Shown here: positions 20,116-31,317 of the stretch, one piece after another | Numbering within the stretch: position 1 is the stretch's first letter | Layout: every line of letters begins with the position of its first letter | NCBI GenBank assembly: GCA_036346255.1 | Contig: CM070625.1 | Span: 36,894,520 to 36,958,519, forward strand | Direction: 5' to 3' | Length of the DNA: 64,000 nucleotides | Source: Ampelocalamus luodianensis | Lineage: Eukaryota > Streptophyta > Magnoliopsida > Poales > Poaceae | The notes under the pieces: generated by a model | Told to the model about the DNA's origin: nothing | What the model saw: the letters and a program-made list of their open reading frames with translations, nothing else | Databases searched by the model: none | Position numbers and translations under genes: made by a program

Positions 20116-20807
20116 TACCAGCCGGTCCAATGACCAGAGCTCGAACCAAGCTTCTAAACCAACAGATGCTTTTGTTTCTTAATGAATCTCCTATTGACTA
20201 TACTGAGAATTGGCTACTACCTCATGCAAATATTTTGTGCATTCTCATATTCGAACATTGTGAAGACTTCGGATGCAAAGCAATGGAGGAGGAACTTGGA
20301 AGATCAAAAGAAGTCACCTTATGCTGTCTCGGCCAGGCTGTATGACCAGGTCTACCAGCTCTACGACCAGGTCTACCAATTCTACGACCAGGTCTACTAG
20401 CTCTACGACAGGTCTACTAGTCCTACGACCAGGTCTGTCAGCTCTACGACCAGATCTCAAGCTCTACGACCAGTTTCCGAAGATATAAGACCAGTTTATG
20501 CATAAGATTGAAACATAGCTATTGCTTGTTCTTTCAAACCAGAGTTCATGCGAGGAATTTGAGAGAGAATTGGGCGATCCATTGATTCATCCTGCACTTC
20601 AAGGTCAAGCTGTCGTTCCATTGGGAATTGGGGGCTTGGCGATTGACGCTTGTGGTCTCGCGACGATCAACTATCCGGTGTGTTTTAGGCGATATCCAAA
20701 GAGTTGAGGGTTCGTGCATTGGCGCGAGTGTTCAGCTAACAACATCAACTACTTTGCATCATTTATCTACGGTTCTCACTGAGAAGATCGGGCAACCCCC
20801 CATATCA
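20009..20807 (+). repeat. 3' LTR of the CRM copy
   Basis: Starts TGATGCGGGCATCCC after a G-rich polypurine tract. Ends GATCGGGCAACCCCC then CATATCA, as in the other CRM LTR ends here (compare 55985-56008). The polyprotein tail reads into it. Confidence 0.85.
20338..20480 (+). repeat. Short tandem repeat in CRM LTR
   Basis: About seven imperfect copies of a roughly 21-bp unit built on CTACGACCAGGTCTAC. Open in one frame as a run of YDQVYQ-like units. It probably arose by slippage. Confidence 0.8.
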
Positions 20808-21938
20808 CTTCTCCTCGACGCTTCACAATCCTGAAAGGGCCAACATACCTAGAGGCAAGCTTCCCTTTAGCACGAAACCTTCTGACACCTTTAAGAGGAG
20901 TAACTCGAAGATAAATAAAATCTTCTGGTTCAAACTTAGATCACGACAACAATTATCAGCATAGCTCTTTTGCTTTGGTCAGAGCTATCTTTAATCTTTC
21001 TTCGATCATGGACACTTGGTCCTCTGCCTCTTGAAGGATATCTGATCCAAACACCAGACACTTGGCTGTTTCTTTCCAATTTAGAGGAGTTCTACAGGCA
21101 TGACCATACAAAGCTTCAAATGGTGATATTTGCAGATTGGCTTGATAACTATTATTGTACGAGAATTCTGCATAAGGCAAACTTTTATCCCAATTGGTAG
21201 CATGAGCTAGAGCACAAGCTCTCAACATGTCCTCCAACACTTGATTTACTCTTTCAGTCTGCCCATCCATCTGAGGGTGATAAGCAGTACTAAAATTTAA
21301 GTGAGTCCCCAAAGCTTCATGCAACCTCTGCCAGAAACGTGAGGTAAACTGGGATCCTCGATCTAACACTATCTTCTTGGGCAACCATGCAAACTGACAA
21401 TCCTTGACATCTACAATTTTGCAAGGCAATTTCTTGAGTAAGTGGTTTTGACTGGCACGAAATGTGCAACTTTTGTCAAATGGTCCACTATTACCCAAAT
21501 GGAATCATAACCCGATTGAGTCCTGGGTAAACCGATGATAAAATCCATACCAATCTCTTCCCATTTCCACTCTGAAATTTTCCATGGCTACAACAAATCT
21601 ACTAGTCTCTGATGTTCTACTTTTACTCTAACACACATCACACAGGGCAACAAACTCTGCAACTTCTCACTTTAGATTTGGCCACCAAAATTTATCCTTA
21701 ACATCCTGATACATCTTGGTGCTTCCAGGGTGAATATAATACTTTGAATCATAAGCCTCTTTTAAAATCAGCTGTCTCAAACCATCAATGTCAGTCACAC
21801 AGATACATCCATTGATCCAAAATGTATCCTAATAATCCTTGGTGAAATCTTTGAACTTTCCCTCTTCCATCTTGAGCTTAATATCCTTAATCACAAGATC
21901 ATCTGGTTGGGCCACACAAATATGCTAGGGCACAAGCT
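20808..21938 (-). pseudogene. Integrase of the third gamma Tekay element, broken
   Basis: Minus-strand remnants of the D,D,E core: VLDRGSQFTSRFW with the second acidic residue and DGQTERVN with the third. Then FSYNNSYQ and the ALYGHACRTPLNW segment. Frameshifts and stops surround the 181-codon open part (20956-21498). The zinc-binding half lies in scattered frames around 21500-21900. Confidence 0.85.
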
Positions 21939-23350
21939 TTATCTGGCCACGAATCCTATGGCTACAACTTCGAGCTTTACCTTCTGGAATTCATCGTGAA
22001 GTTCTGGGCAATTCTCTTTCATCTTCAAAGCATTACAGTAGCTCTTATGGCTTAAAGCATCTGTCACAACATTGGCTTTGTCAGGATGGTACTGGATTCC
22101 GAGATTATAATCCTTTATTAACTCTAACCATCTTCTCCGTCTCATGTTCAAATCAGACTGGGTGAAAATATTCTTCAGACTCTTATGATCTGTATATATT
22201 TTACGACGATTACCAATAAGATAATGACACTAAATTTTTAATGCATGCACAACGGCAGCTAATTCTAAATAATGAGTAGGGTAATTCTCCTCATGAGATC
22301 GCAGTTGTCTTGATGCATAAGCAACCACTCTTCCTTCTTGAATTAGAACACAACCTAATCTTTGACACGAAGCATCACAATAGATATCGAAATCTTTCCA
22401 AATATCTGGTAGTACTAGCACTAGGGCTGTTGTTAAACGTTTCTTCAACTCGTGAAAACTTTCCTTACAAGCTGGAGTCCAAGCAAACTTTTTGTCTTTT
22501 TTCAATAATTGTGTAAGAGGCTTAGCAATCATTGAAAATCCATAAATGAAACGGCTGTAATTCCTTGCCATTCCCAAGAAATTGTGAATCTAAGTCACTA
22601 TCTTGGGCGGCTCCCAATGTAACACCGCTTTAACCTTACCAGGGTCAACTGCTACTCCTTTGGTTGTCATCATATGACCAAGGAAATCAACCTCTCGTTT
22701 CCAAAAATCACAGTTGCTGAACTTAGCATACAACTGATGCTCTTTGAGATTCTAAAGTATTATTCTCAAATGCTCGTCATGTTCTTCTTTTGTCTTGGAA
22801 TAGACCAGAATGTCATCAATGAATACTACCATGAGCTTGTCCAAGTATTCCATGAAAACCTTATTCATCATATTCATGAAATATGCAAGGGCATTAGTTA
22901 GACTAAACAACATGACTAGGAACTCATAATGTTCGTACCGTGAAGAAAAAGCAGTCTTCAGTACATCCTTTGGACAAATTTCCAATTGATGATAACCTGA
23001 TCACAGGTCGGCCTTTGAGAGCACTTCAGCACCTTTCATACGATCAAACAAATCATTTATCCGGGGAAGTGGATATTTATTCTTTATGGTAACCTCGTTG
23101 AGGGAACGATAATCGATACACATCTTCATGCTTCTATCCTTCTTTCTGATAAACAGAACCGGCGCTCCCCAAGACGACGAACTAGGTCTCATGAAACCTT
23201 TCTCAAGAAGTTCTATAATTTGTTTATTCATTTCAACTAACTCATCAGCTAGCATCCGATAGGGTCTCTTAGAGATTGGCGATGTTCCTAGCACTAAATC
23301 AATAATAAACTCATTGTCACGATCTGGCAGCATTACTAGCAAATCTTCTG
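21939..23350 (-). pseudogene. RT and RNase H of the third gamma Tekay element, broken
   Basis: RT N-terminus (PLPRINDLFDRM, KKDRSMKMCIDY), catalytic FIDDILVYSK near 22800, thumb/connection (MGMARNYSRFIYGFS), RNase H (FDIYCDASCQRLG, VVAYASRQLRSHE) and the NVVTDALSHK segment. Stops and frameshifts separate the blocks. Length and order match element 2. Confidence 0.87.
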
Positions 23351-23990
23351 GAAAAATATCTGGATAGTCTATGACAATAGGCACATCCTCTAAACATACG
23401 GTCTTTAGTCTATTGATTACCAGGTGTTCATCACGAACTGTAATGGCTAAAAACTCTACTTTCTTTCCATTGGTACCTTCGATTGTTTCTGCTCTTCGGC
23501 CACAATCTAACATAGGTTTGTGCTTTGACAACCAATCTATACCAAGTATGACGTCTAAAGTGTGGGTGTCTAAGATGATGAGGTTGGCTAGAAATTCAAC
23601 TCTGAAAATGAGTAACTTAGCTCCTAAACATCCCAACTTAGATCTTAACTCTGCTCCAGACGACCGGACTAACAAGGTATGCTTAAGATGCATAGTTTCC
23701 AAATTATTCTTGCTTGCAAAAACTCAAGAAACAAACGAATACAAAGCTTCAAAATCAAACAAAACTAATGCAGGTACTGAGTTAACCAGAAGCTTACCCA
23801 GTACTATGCCGGGTGCTTCCAAAGCTCCTTCTTGGGTGACGTGGTTGACACGACCTCTAACCATGGACTGTAGTGCTTCTTCAGCTTGACCGGCAACTTG
23901 AGGTACTCCTCGATTGTTGGCTGACGCTGGCATATTGTTTGGAGTAGCTCCAAGGTTGAAACGAACTGGAGTCACCGCTCCCTTCTGAGG
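23351..23990 (-). pseudogene. Protease region of the third gamma Tekay element, active site lost
   Basis: The aspartic protease context VNSVPALVLFD is followed by FEA where the family has SGA, so the catalytic D-S-G triad is damaged. A stop follows near 23724. The downstream LDVILGIDWLSKHKP motif is intact and leads into RT. Element 2 keeps DSGASHSF at the same place. Confidence 0.8.
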
Positions 23991-25010
23991 ACAATTGTTA
24001 GAGAAATGCCATGGCTCCCGGCAATTGTATCAAAGTCTAGGTACACTCTGCTAGTTGCCTCCTAGATTGGGGTTGACTAAAACAGAATTACAAAAATTCC
24101 GAGTAGCTGGACAAGGTGCTAGTGTTGGTGTAGGCGTCTTAAATAAATTCTGTGGTAGAAAGCTAGTAAACTGCTGAGGAACTGTCCTTGCTCTTTGTTG
24201 AGACTGATGGCTTCCTTGCTGAGCCATTCTGCACTTACGTTGTCATCCAACTCCTTACGCTTGTCTTCAAGGACCAGGGCCTTATTGACTAACTCCTAAA
24301 AATCCAGGAAAGTATGAGCAATCAAACTGACCTGAAGTTCGGTGTTCAATCCTTTCAGGAAACAACACTGTCTAGCTTTGTCGGTGGCGACATCTTCTGC
24401 AGGGTAACGTGCAAGCTGAGAGAACTTGTTGAAGTAATCGGACATTATCATACCTCCTTGGTTAAGTGCACATAATTCATCCTTTTTTAGATCTATGATT
24501 ACCTCCATCACATGGTACTAGCAAAAAGCTGTAATGAACTCTTCCCAAGTAATGTTCTGAGGAGTCTCATGCGTAGCAGAAAAATTCTCCCACCATTCGG
24601 CAGTAATGCCTTCCATCTAATGGGTAACGTGATGCACATTCTCGTGATGATTACACCGAGTAATCAGCAACTTCCTTTCAATCACGCAAAACCAATCATT
24701 AGCTTCCACTGGTCAAACACTTCAGGAAAAAGTTGATGGGCGGGTCCGCATGAACTCTGCTAACTTAGACTGTCCATGGTGACTATGAGCAACTGGTGCT
24801 ACATTGTTGTTGTTGGCTTCGTTGTTACTCTTATTCTGCATCTGATTCATCATTGAATACATCATTTGAGTCTGGGCGGCCATGAACGCTCCAAAATTCA
24901 GCAAATCTATAGGCGGTGCTTGAGGTGGGACTGCTCATGCAGGGGTTTGTTCACTTCCCTCTACTCCATTGGGTCCATTGGTTCCTAATCCACTAGCAGC
25001 GGCGTTGTGA
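23991..25010 (-). pseudogene. gag of the third gamma Tekay element, broken
   Basis: Minus-strand fragments: the LAEFMRTRPSTFS lead-in, the LNQGGMIMSDYFNKFSQLARY capsid end (given in two parts in the sequence), and a decayed zinc knuckle around 23995-24035 in which the first cysteine is lost. An N/M-rich stretch (MMNQMQNKSNNEANNNN) precedes the capsid. Confidence 0.8.
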
Positions 25011-25259
25011 GTCTGAACCATCTGGCGGACGCTCGAAGGGATTAGATAAGGTACCAAGCATAAGGTAAATTAAGAACTAAGTAGGGGGTAGGTTAAACCC
25101 AACAAACACAACACAAAGAACTCAAATGAAACAACCATATTAATGAGGGTCTTAGCATGGCTGCAACAAGTGCCAAGGGCTCTTGTAGCTCATGCTGCAC
25201 ACAAGAAAATGAAAGGCGACCTAAAAATCTTAGGATGACGCGGCCCTCACACACTGAGC
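25011..25259 (-). other. Spacer between extra ORF and gag
   Basis: About 250 bases of low-complexity, non-coding sequence in the gamma element. Nothing recognisable. Confidence 0.5.
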
Positions 25260-25985
25260 CTCAACTGACTAAACCTAACTCTCGACTACCTCACTCACTA
25301 AGGTAACCTCTACAACCACGACAACACTCTTTCCTGTCGTAGGCTGGCGGACGAGTAGGTATCCTCGTGAACTGATCCTGATGTCCTGGAACTGGCACAA
25401 CAAAAACAGGTGGCTCGATGTAGGCACGGTTTGCTTTGGCTCCTTAAGTAGACGTACAAGCGGCTCCTGGGCGTACAAAGCTTCCTCCAGCTCTGTAATC
25501 CTCTCCTCTACAAGCTACAGTGTCTCATAGGCTCCCTATAGCTCTGTGGTAGTAGTCTCCAAGGCTTCCTCCTAGGCAGCGATGAAGTTAGCAAGGTGAA
25601 CCACGGTAGCATCTTCTTCTCCATCGGTGGACGGGTAGCGGGCTGGACGGTCCACTACGGAGGCGCGAGGGTGAAGGTGAAAGAATGAACCCTTCAACTC
25701 ATCATCGTAGATGTTGCACACTCGTAGGATGGCAAGAAGCGAAGACTCCTGGAGCCCTTCCTTGAAGATGATCCTCCGAACAGTGATGTTCATGGGACGA
25801 TTTACCTTGGTATGCTCTCGAGCGTAGATCGTCAATCGACACAGCACACCACGACTCCGACCATTCACCATCCAGTTGGTGCCTCGATAAAGTGGCCTCT
25901 CAAATTCTCCAAGTGCTTGTAGAATCTTCCACAACTCAGCAGTGAAACCTCCGGTACGCTCTCCATAGGTGTGAAGCCATGCCAT
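25260..25985 (-). pseudogene. Extra ORF upstream of gag in the gamma Tekay element
   Basis: Starts MAWLHTYGERTGG right after a TTAG-type sequence. The middle segment has IIFKEGLQESSLLAILRV and DDELKGSFF, and the end is a likely coiled coil (ERITELEEALYAQ). Two TAG-type stops break it near 25570 and 25510. Tekay-type grass elements often carry such an ORF between leader and gag. Its function is not known to me. Element 2 has a counterpart at 40854-41645. Confidence 0.65.
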
Positions 25986-27002
25986 CTAACAAAGACAGGC
26001 AAAAGGTAAGAACCAAATTAAAATCAACGGAGAGAAGATTTTCAACAATAGGTGAGTCAAGAGAGAGACATGAGAAGTCAAGCAATTTGTTGATCTTGCA
26101 AGTTAAATTTTTTGCTTTAGAAAATAGTTTTTGCCATTTAAGAGCACTTTTTCTGTTTGTATTCAAACGCAATATCCTAGCACTGACGGTATTGTACTAT
26201 TGTCTGAGAAACATTGGTTTGTTGCTGAGAAGATACTATAGTTTTTAGGAATTTTTTATGAGGCCACTATTGCTTTGTCCGCTGTCTATTATCCAACATC
26301 TCCTATTATTTTGCATAGTATTTTACAGATTGCTAGTCAATTGAAAATGTATGAAAATGACTTAGTTTTACGAGAGGCTATTGTTGCTATGAAAACTAAA
26401 TACCTTAAATATTGGAGAGAAATCCATTTCCTATATGCATTTGCATTTATTTTTTATCCTAGAGCTAAAATTGAAGCATTTCCTAATGTTCTTGATCTTC
26501 TTAGTGATGCTATAGGGCTAAACTATTCTAACTATTTTGCATAAGTTCGTTCTCGATTACATGAGGTTTACCAAAGGTATGAAAATGAGTTACAGGGAGT
26601 CTGCTTGCAACGACCTCCAGTAGAACCCACCTCAAGTAGCAAGAAAAATCTGTGGGGCAAGATCTAGGGTGGCTCTTCCTCCAGGTCCAGGTCTTCTTCT
26701 TCTACAGTGCCGCCTACTTGTCAGGACCCTAAAATACAAATCTGGATCCTCTGTGTATATTGCACTAGTCTAGGATCATGCTAGGGCACACAGTGTCGAC
26801 ATATATGATTATAATTCCACACAAGACGAATATAAGAATAAATGACTAATTTAATTAATAAATAATGGTTGTGACCTTATAGTTTGGTTTACAATTATTA
26901 AGCCACGTAGGGCTGACACTAAATAAAGAGCTGACAGTGGAACAGAAACAACTCCAGCAAGAATCCATCGACTTGCCACAGGCAACCGACTGGGATTAAG
27001 AC

Positions 27003-27064
27003 CTAGCGATCACCCTCCTCGTAAAACTCCTCATCAAAAGCAGGCGAAGACTCCTCCACTTCAG
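27003..27064 (-). CDS. Candidate terminal exon of LTR-encoded acidic peptide (gamma copy 3)
   Basis: Acceptor CATTCAG, then 62 open nt ending TAG; encodes an acidic tail with ESSPAFDEEFYEEG. Two modulo three in length, so it joins the 28278-28349 exon in frame. Confidence 0.48.
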
Positions 27065-27401
27065 CTGAATGATTACAGCAAAAATGAGTACTCCGAGTAC
27101 TCAACAAGTTGTACCACATAATGTAATTATAGATTATTGATTATTCCAAAGGAAATGGCTTCTATGGTTATTTTTGCCAAAAACAACATTTGCAATTGAA
27201 TACAAATAATAGATTTAAAGTGTAGTTTAAATGAATAAACAAAAAATTTAACAATTATTTTTCACAAAGAACACGAAGCCCAATCAATTTCTTTTACACA
27301 ACCACATGAGTTTAAATCACACAGCTGCACCTTCCCAATTATTTTATGAAAATCTACCCATCGTGTGAAATCCCTGAGCATGTCCATGACCACGGACGCG
27401 G

Positions 27402-27413
27402 CTATTCGAATAG
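27402..27413. promoter_or_regulatory. Conserved palindrome CTATTCGAATAG
   Basis: Same perfect palindrome and same position in the LTR as at 7134. Confidence 0.5.
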
Positions 27414-28277
27414 ATTTTTTAATACTCTACACAGGTTTGCACACTTTACACACGCGATATAACTAGTGTAGCTAGCACCAGTCATAACAAAACCTTTCCA
27501 AAACTGCATCTTGACAATTGAGCCTCCCGATGTGTTTTGCCATCATACTAACCATGACAAAGTGCTTTGGTCCAACGCACATTGTTGGATCTGGAGACGG
27601 CGAACCGCTCACAAGTGTGACCTGACACAGTAGTACACACCTCCACCCTGGCAGACAGTCCAACTTACATGCCTGAGTAGTCAGTGATAAGATTTCATAG
27701 CTTACTAAATTAGGCCTATCCCATACTAGACATGTAGTCGTACAGTGACGACTCAGTTTAATGGCGCACAAAGTTAAGTCCTTAATTGGCCAAGGCGAGA
27801 CTGCCCAATTTCTAACCAAATAACCAGGATTCATATTTTCCTAAGCACGAAGTTCAACCATATCACCATTCTTTCCATTCATCAGAGTCTAAATCTTTTT
27901 TCACCCTGTTGGTTAAGTGTATCACATGCCATCCATGAGTAACAACACACAACACACAGCTTTTACACAAAGTTCCATAATCACATAGTCAAGTTTAGAT
28001 TTGTGACTCAAAATGATATCAATAACCCGTTGCATGGTTAAATAAACTATTCGTGTCTAACCAACACACGTTGGTGCTATGATAATACCAACTAATAATT
28101 AACCATGACAGGGTTATAAAAGATGATGGTAATACAATGAGAAAGCGGATATAATTAAATAGGTGTATAGCTAATCCCAAAACATTTAAAGAATTAAGTA
28201 ATTGTAGTAACATGCAATAATTTGACTCAGAGTAGTTTTGAAAAACTGGGTTCAACATGGTCAAAGGTACAACTTAC

Positions 28278-28349
28278 CATAGAACAAGTCTTGGTACTAG
28301 TCTTAGGCTTGATCAACTCCTTCCTCAAATTCTCCCGAAGTATCAACGT
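28278..28349 (-). pseudogene. Decayed acidic mini-exon, gamma copy 3
   Basis: 72 nt with the DVDTSGEFEEGVDQ start and the same phases, but with TAA and TAG in its second half. Here the donor reads TATG/GTAAGT, a canonical GT site, where other copies have GC. Confidence 0.5.
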
Positions 28350-30221
28350 CTACTCGCAAATGAAAAAAAACCAAAATAAATACAAAATAGAGCAACATAT
28401 AAACTCAAAAAATCAATCTTAGAAAGGTAGGGCTTGAATTTAGATGAATTTCAAAACTTGAATGAGTTCAATCGAAGTTTGTATGAGGAAGAACGAGCTC
28501 TCAGGAGATTTAAATATAAGAAAAAGAGAAAGAAAACACTATTTTGGATTTTCATAATTTTCTTTCTGAAGGAAATCCTGAAATATTGCATCAGCATTAC
28601 GTCAGCAATAAATTCCAAAATTAAAAGAAAATCCAGAAAATAAGGAATAAAGGCTGATAGGTGTGGCCCACAGTCTGTGGACCGAGTCGTTGGCTCTGGG
28701 GTCCACATGTCAGTGGGTCAATCTATCGTGGACCAAGTCCACGTGGACTGTTTCTAATGTGTTTGCTGGTGAGCGTTGACACGACACTGATGTGGCAGAC
28801 AGGTGGGCACAAATATGAGCTGGCACTGACTTGGCTTACACATGGCCGACATGTGGCATCCACGTCAGCCCAATAGCGACGTGGCTCAGGTTCCAATGAT
28901 CACTGGCGTTCTGGGCTACGGCGGAGCAAGTGGAGGTGTGCCTCGGATAGCTGGTATGACAGTGAACCCAATGGGGTACACGTGGTGGCCGGAAGTGGAC
29001 GGTGGTTGACGGCGGTGATGTCTAAGAGGCAGCTATGGCTCGAGCTCGACGGCAAAGTGACTAAGGCGGTGCTCCGGCGAAGGAGAGGGCAGATCTGAGA
29101 TGCGGTCGTCGAGGCGGTCTCGATGGTGGTGACCAATAACGACAGGGCTCGCTGGAACAGCGGTGACGAAGATGGAGTCATTTGGTAGGGGACGACGAAG
29201 AAGATGGCGGCAACTATGCTAGGCGGTGACTCAAACGAAGGCGACTAGGGCAAAAGGTGAGACGTGGCTAGGGCAAAAGGTGAGGCGCGGTTCGTAGTAC
29301 AGAAAACAAAGATCCTTGGGGCTTTAAATAGCCCCAGGAGGCGGAGTTCAGAGCGACTACGGTGGCGGCGTGGCTAAGGGGAGAGGGGAGTCCGTGTAGG
29401 GGACGACAAGGACACCTGATAGGTGGGATCCACCTGTCAGTGGCAGGGAGGCGAGCGCAAAGCTGGGTTGCGATGCACGCGCGTGTTGGGCTGGATGGGC
29501 TAGGACGAAGAGAAAAGAAATGGGCCGACAAAAGGAAATCGACCTGAAGAATTTTGACTAGATTTAAATAACTTTTCCAAAAAATACTAGAAAATCCAAA
29601 TGGCAACTTAAAAATAACAAATGAATTCAAAAAAGTACCTAAAAAATCTAGAAAATATTTCCAAGCACAAAGAACTCAAATAAAATAGTTTTAGAATTAG
29701 TTGATGTTCAGATTAGTCACATTAAATTGTTTTGATATTTGAAAGTCCCATTTAAGCTTTATTAAATTCAAATAAAATTGGTGAATTTTTCCAAGAGACT
29801 AAACTACTAAAAAAGGTTTTGAAACTCAGAAAATTGGCATGTTAAACTACTCAACCAAGATCAACCTCCCACCCAAGGAGTGGGAACTATCCACCTATGT
29901 AGACAGCGATACGGTGGATTTCAACTTTGAAGGCTTCGAAATTTTGCAATGATGTCATGCCCATAAGTCAACATATCCCGTGCTATCTATATTTGTACAT
30001 ATGAGTTAATTGTTCCTGTCTCGATGGTTTCCTCCGAGTTTGCTTTTAGTCTTTCTGGAAGAATATTAGAGGAGAGAAGAACATGTCGCACGAGTGAGAT
30101 GGTGGAGATACTTCTAACCGTGAAGGACTGGGAACAAGCTGATTCACATACACAACACCCTGTGGAAAATCTTGAGTTGTCAGATATGTTCAAAAATCTG
30201 TACGTCGACAATGACACTTAG

Positions 30222-30671
30222 AACAAAGATATATGTAGAGCTATAGGTTGTACTCTTTTTCCTTTGCCAAGGTTTTCTCATGTTGAGTTTTTTACTTAGC
30301 ATAGGTTTTAATGAGGCAACTATTTGAACATTAATAAAGCTCTTTATTATATTTTCAATATGCTTATATCTTTTTTTTTTACAATTTTCATATGTGTTTA
30401 TGAACTCTACACAATTTTATGATATATATATATATATATTGGATTTTTCTAATTTTTTAAAATTTCGAGCTAAGTGGGCCGTAAACGGCTCGTCGGGCCA
30501 AACGGGCTCGGGCCGGCATGGCACGGCATGAGTGGCCTTCACACTGTTCTTGGGCCACCACCCAGCTCATGGGCTGGTACGGCATAGCCTGTTTTGTTCA
30601 TGGGCTGGAACGAGCCGTGCCTAGTCGTGCCCGTGCTGGGCCGGACCATGCCACCCATTTGGCCATGTCTA
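30222..30671 (+). other. 3' flank and right terminus of the hAT element
   Basis: AT-rich 3' UTR, then a GC-rich subterminal block with repeated GGGC/ACGGC words (30470-30650), ending CCATTTGGCCATGTCTA. Read inward this is TAGACATGGCCAAATGG, like the TAGAGGTGGCCAAACGG termini of grass hAT elements of the nDart type. The 8-bp duplication would be GCCACCGC but the left copy is gone. Confidence 0.65.
30422..30439. repeat. (AT)n microsatellite
   Basis: Nine AT units in the hAT 3' flank. Confidence 0.95.
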
Positions 30672-31317
30672 GCCACCGCCCAGCTCATGAATCATGATCC
30701 GATGGCGCATATTTTTCTCCTTCATACAAGGTACAACTAGCGTTCGGACATCCTATCGTACGCTCTGGTGTAACATAGGCAACCAACATGTGCAACAACT
30801 GTGATCGACTTGTGCAACAAAAATGCAAATAACAGTGCGGTGTCTAGAAAAAAAGGGATATCATCTTCTTGTCACAAAAATGGATGAAGCCATTAATACT
30901 GAACTTATATACATTTTAAAACTAGTTTAAATATCCCATTCAAAACAAATATATGAAGTTACAAAACTGCAATATTTGAAACTAATAGCGACAATATTCA
31001 AAAATAATTGTAGCAACATTTTTGTAACAAAGATGCAATAGCTGAGACTATCTCAATCCAAACAAATATATGATGTTACAAAACTGCAACATTTGAAACT
31101 AACAACGATAACATTCAAAAATATTTGTTGCAACATTTTTTTAACAAAGATGCAACAGCTGAGACAAATCTATAACAAACAGGAAAAGGGCTAGAACAAA
31201 TCGGGCTACAAGGAGGGAGCAACAACTGCAGGCAAGCACTAGGAGAGGAATGAGTGGTTGGGGGTGTTGGGTCGATGTGGTCCAGGTGGATAAGGGTGTC
31301 CGATTTCTTTACTCTTG
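30672..31317. other. Unclassified repeat with internal direct duplication
   Basis: No ORF of note. A phrase of about 90 bases (CAAACAAATATATGA, ACTGCAACATTTGAAACTAA and following) occurs at about 30945-31060 and again at about 31063-31165 with moderate divergence. The GCAACA-rich texture is common in grass transposon subterminal DNA, but no terminal repeat or duplication identifies the family. Confidence 0.5.

Larger units (their letters stand above)
19214..20807 (+). mobile_element. 5'-truncated non-autonomous CRM-lineage copy
   Basis: Begins inside the protease region and runs through the integrase C-terminal tail, a polypurine tract (19996-20008) and a complete 799-bp 3' LTR ending CATATCA. 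RT, RNase H and the integrase core are missing. The left boundary is approximate. Left and right flanks both read as the gamma element's pol end, with some of that pol missing between them. Confidence 0.78.
19055..26060 (-). mobile_element. Internal region of the third gamma Tekay element
   Basis: Minus-strand order from high to low coordinates: leader, extra ORF, gag, protease, RT, RNase H, integrase, polypurine tract (19057-19072). All frames are broken. A CRM copy interrupts it at 19214-20807. No primer site or 5' LTR is found near 26000-26110; the leader abuts hAT transposase sequence, so the 5' end has been lost. Positions 19073-19213 still resemble the chromodomain end of pol. Confidence 0.82.
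26719..29846 (-). mobile_element. Solo LTR of gamma Tekay family inside hAT transposase
   Basis: Flanked by perfect 5-bp duplications CTACT (26714-26718, 29847-29851). The minus-strand start is TTTAACATGCC, slightly mutated from TGTAACATCCC; the end is GGGTCCTGACA. No primer site is present. It has a TATA-like CTATTTAAAGC (29321-29330), mini-exon 28278-28349 and terminal exon 27003-27064. 3128 bp. Confidence 0.94.
26110..30221 (+). pseudogene. hAT transposase gene, split by a solo LTR
   Basis: Left part (26110-26718): the ALENSFCHLRALF segment, then FYEATIALSAVYYPTSPI and MKTKYLKYWREIHF, the central RNase H-like region shared by plant hAT transposases. Right part (29852-30221): ELSTYVDSDTVDF, AHKSTYPVLS and SGRILEERRTCRTSEM then KDWEQA, the C-terminal dimerisation domain. 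A TAG near 26671, frameshifts around 29950-30020, and the LTR at 26719-29846 inactivate it. The N-terminal BED finger and left terminus are missing; the left edge meets gypsy leader sequence. Confidence 0.85.

Noticed and set aside
26719..29846. 5' LTR of the minus-strand gamma element at 19055-26060
   Set aside because: It has its own CTACT duplications, no primer site next to it, and hAT transposase on both sides, so it is an independent solo LTR.
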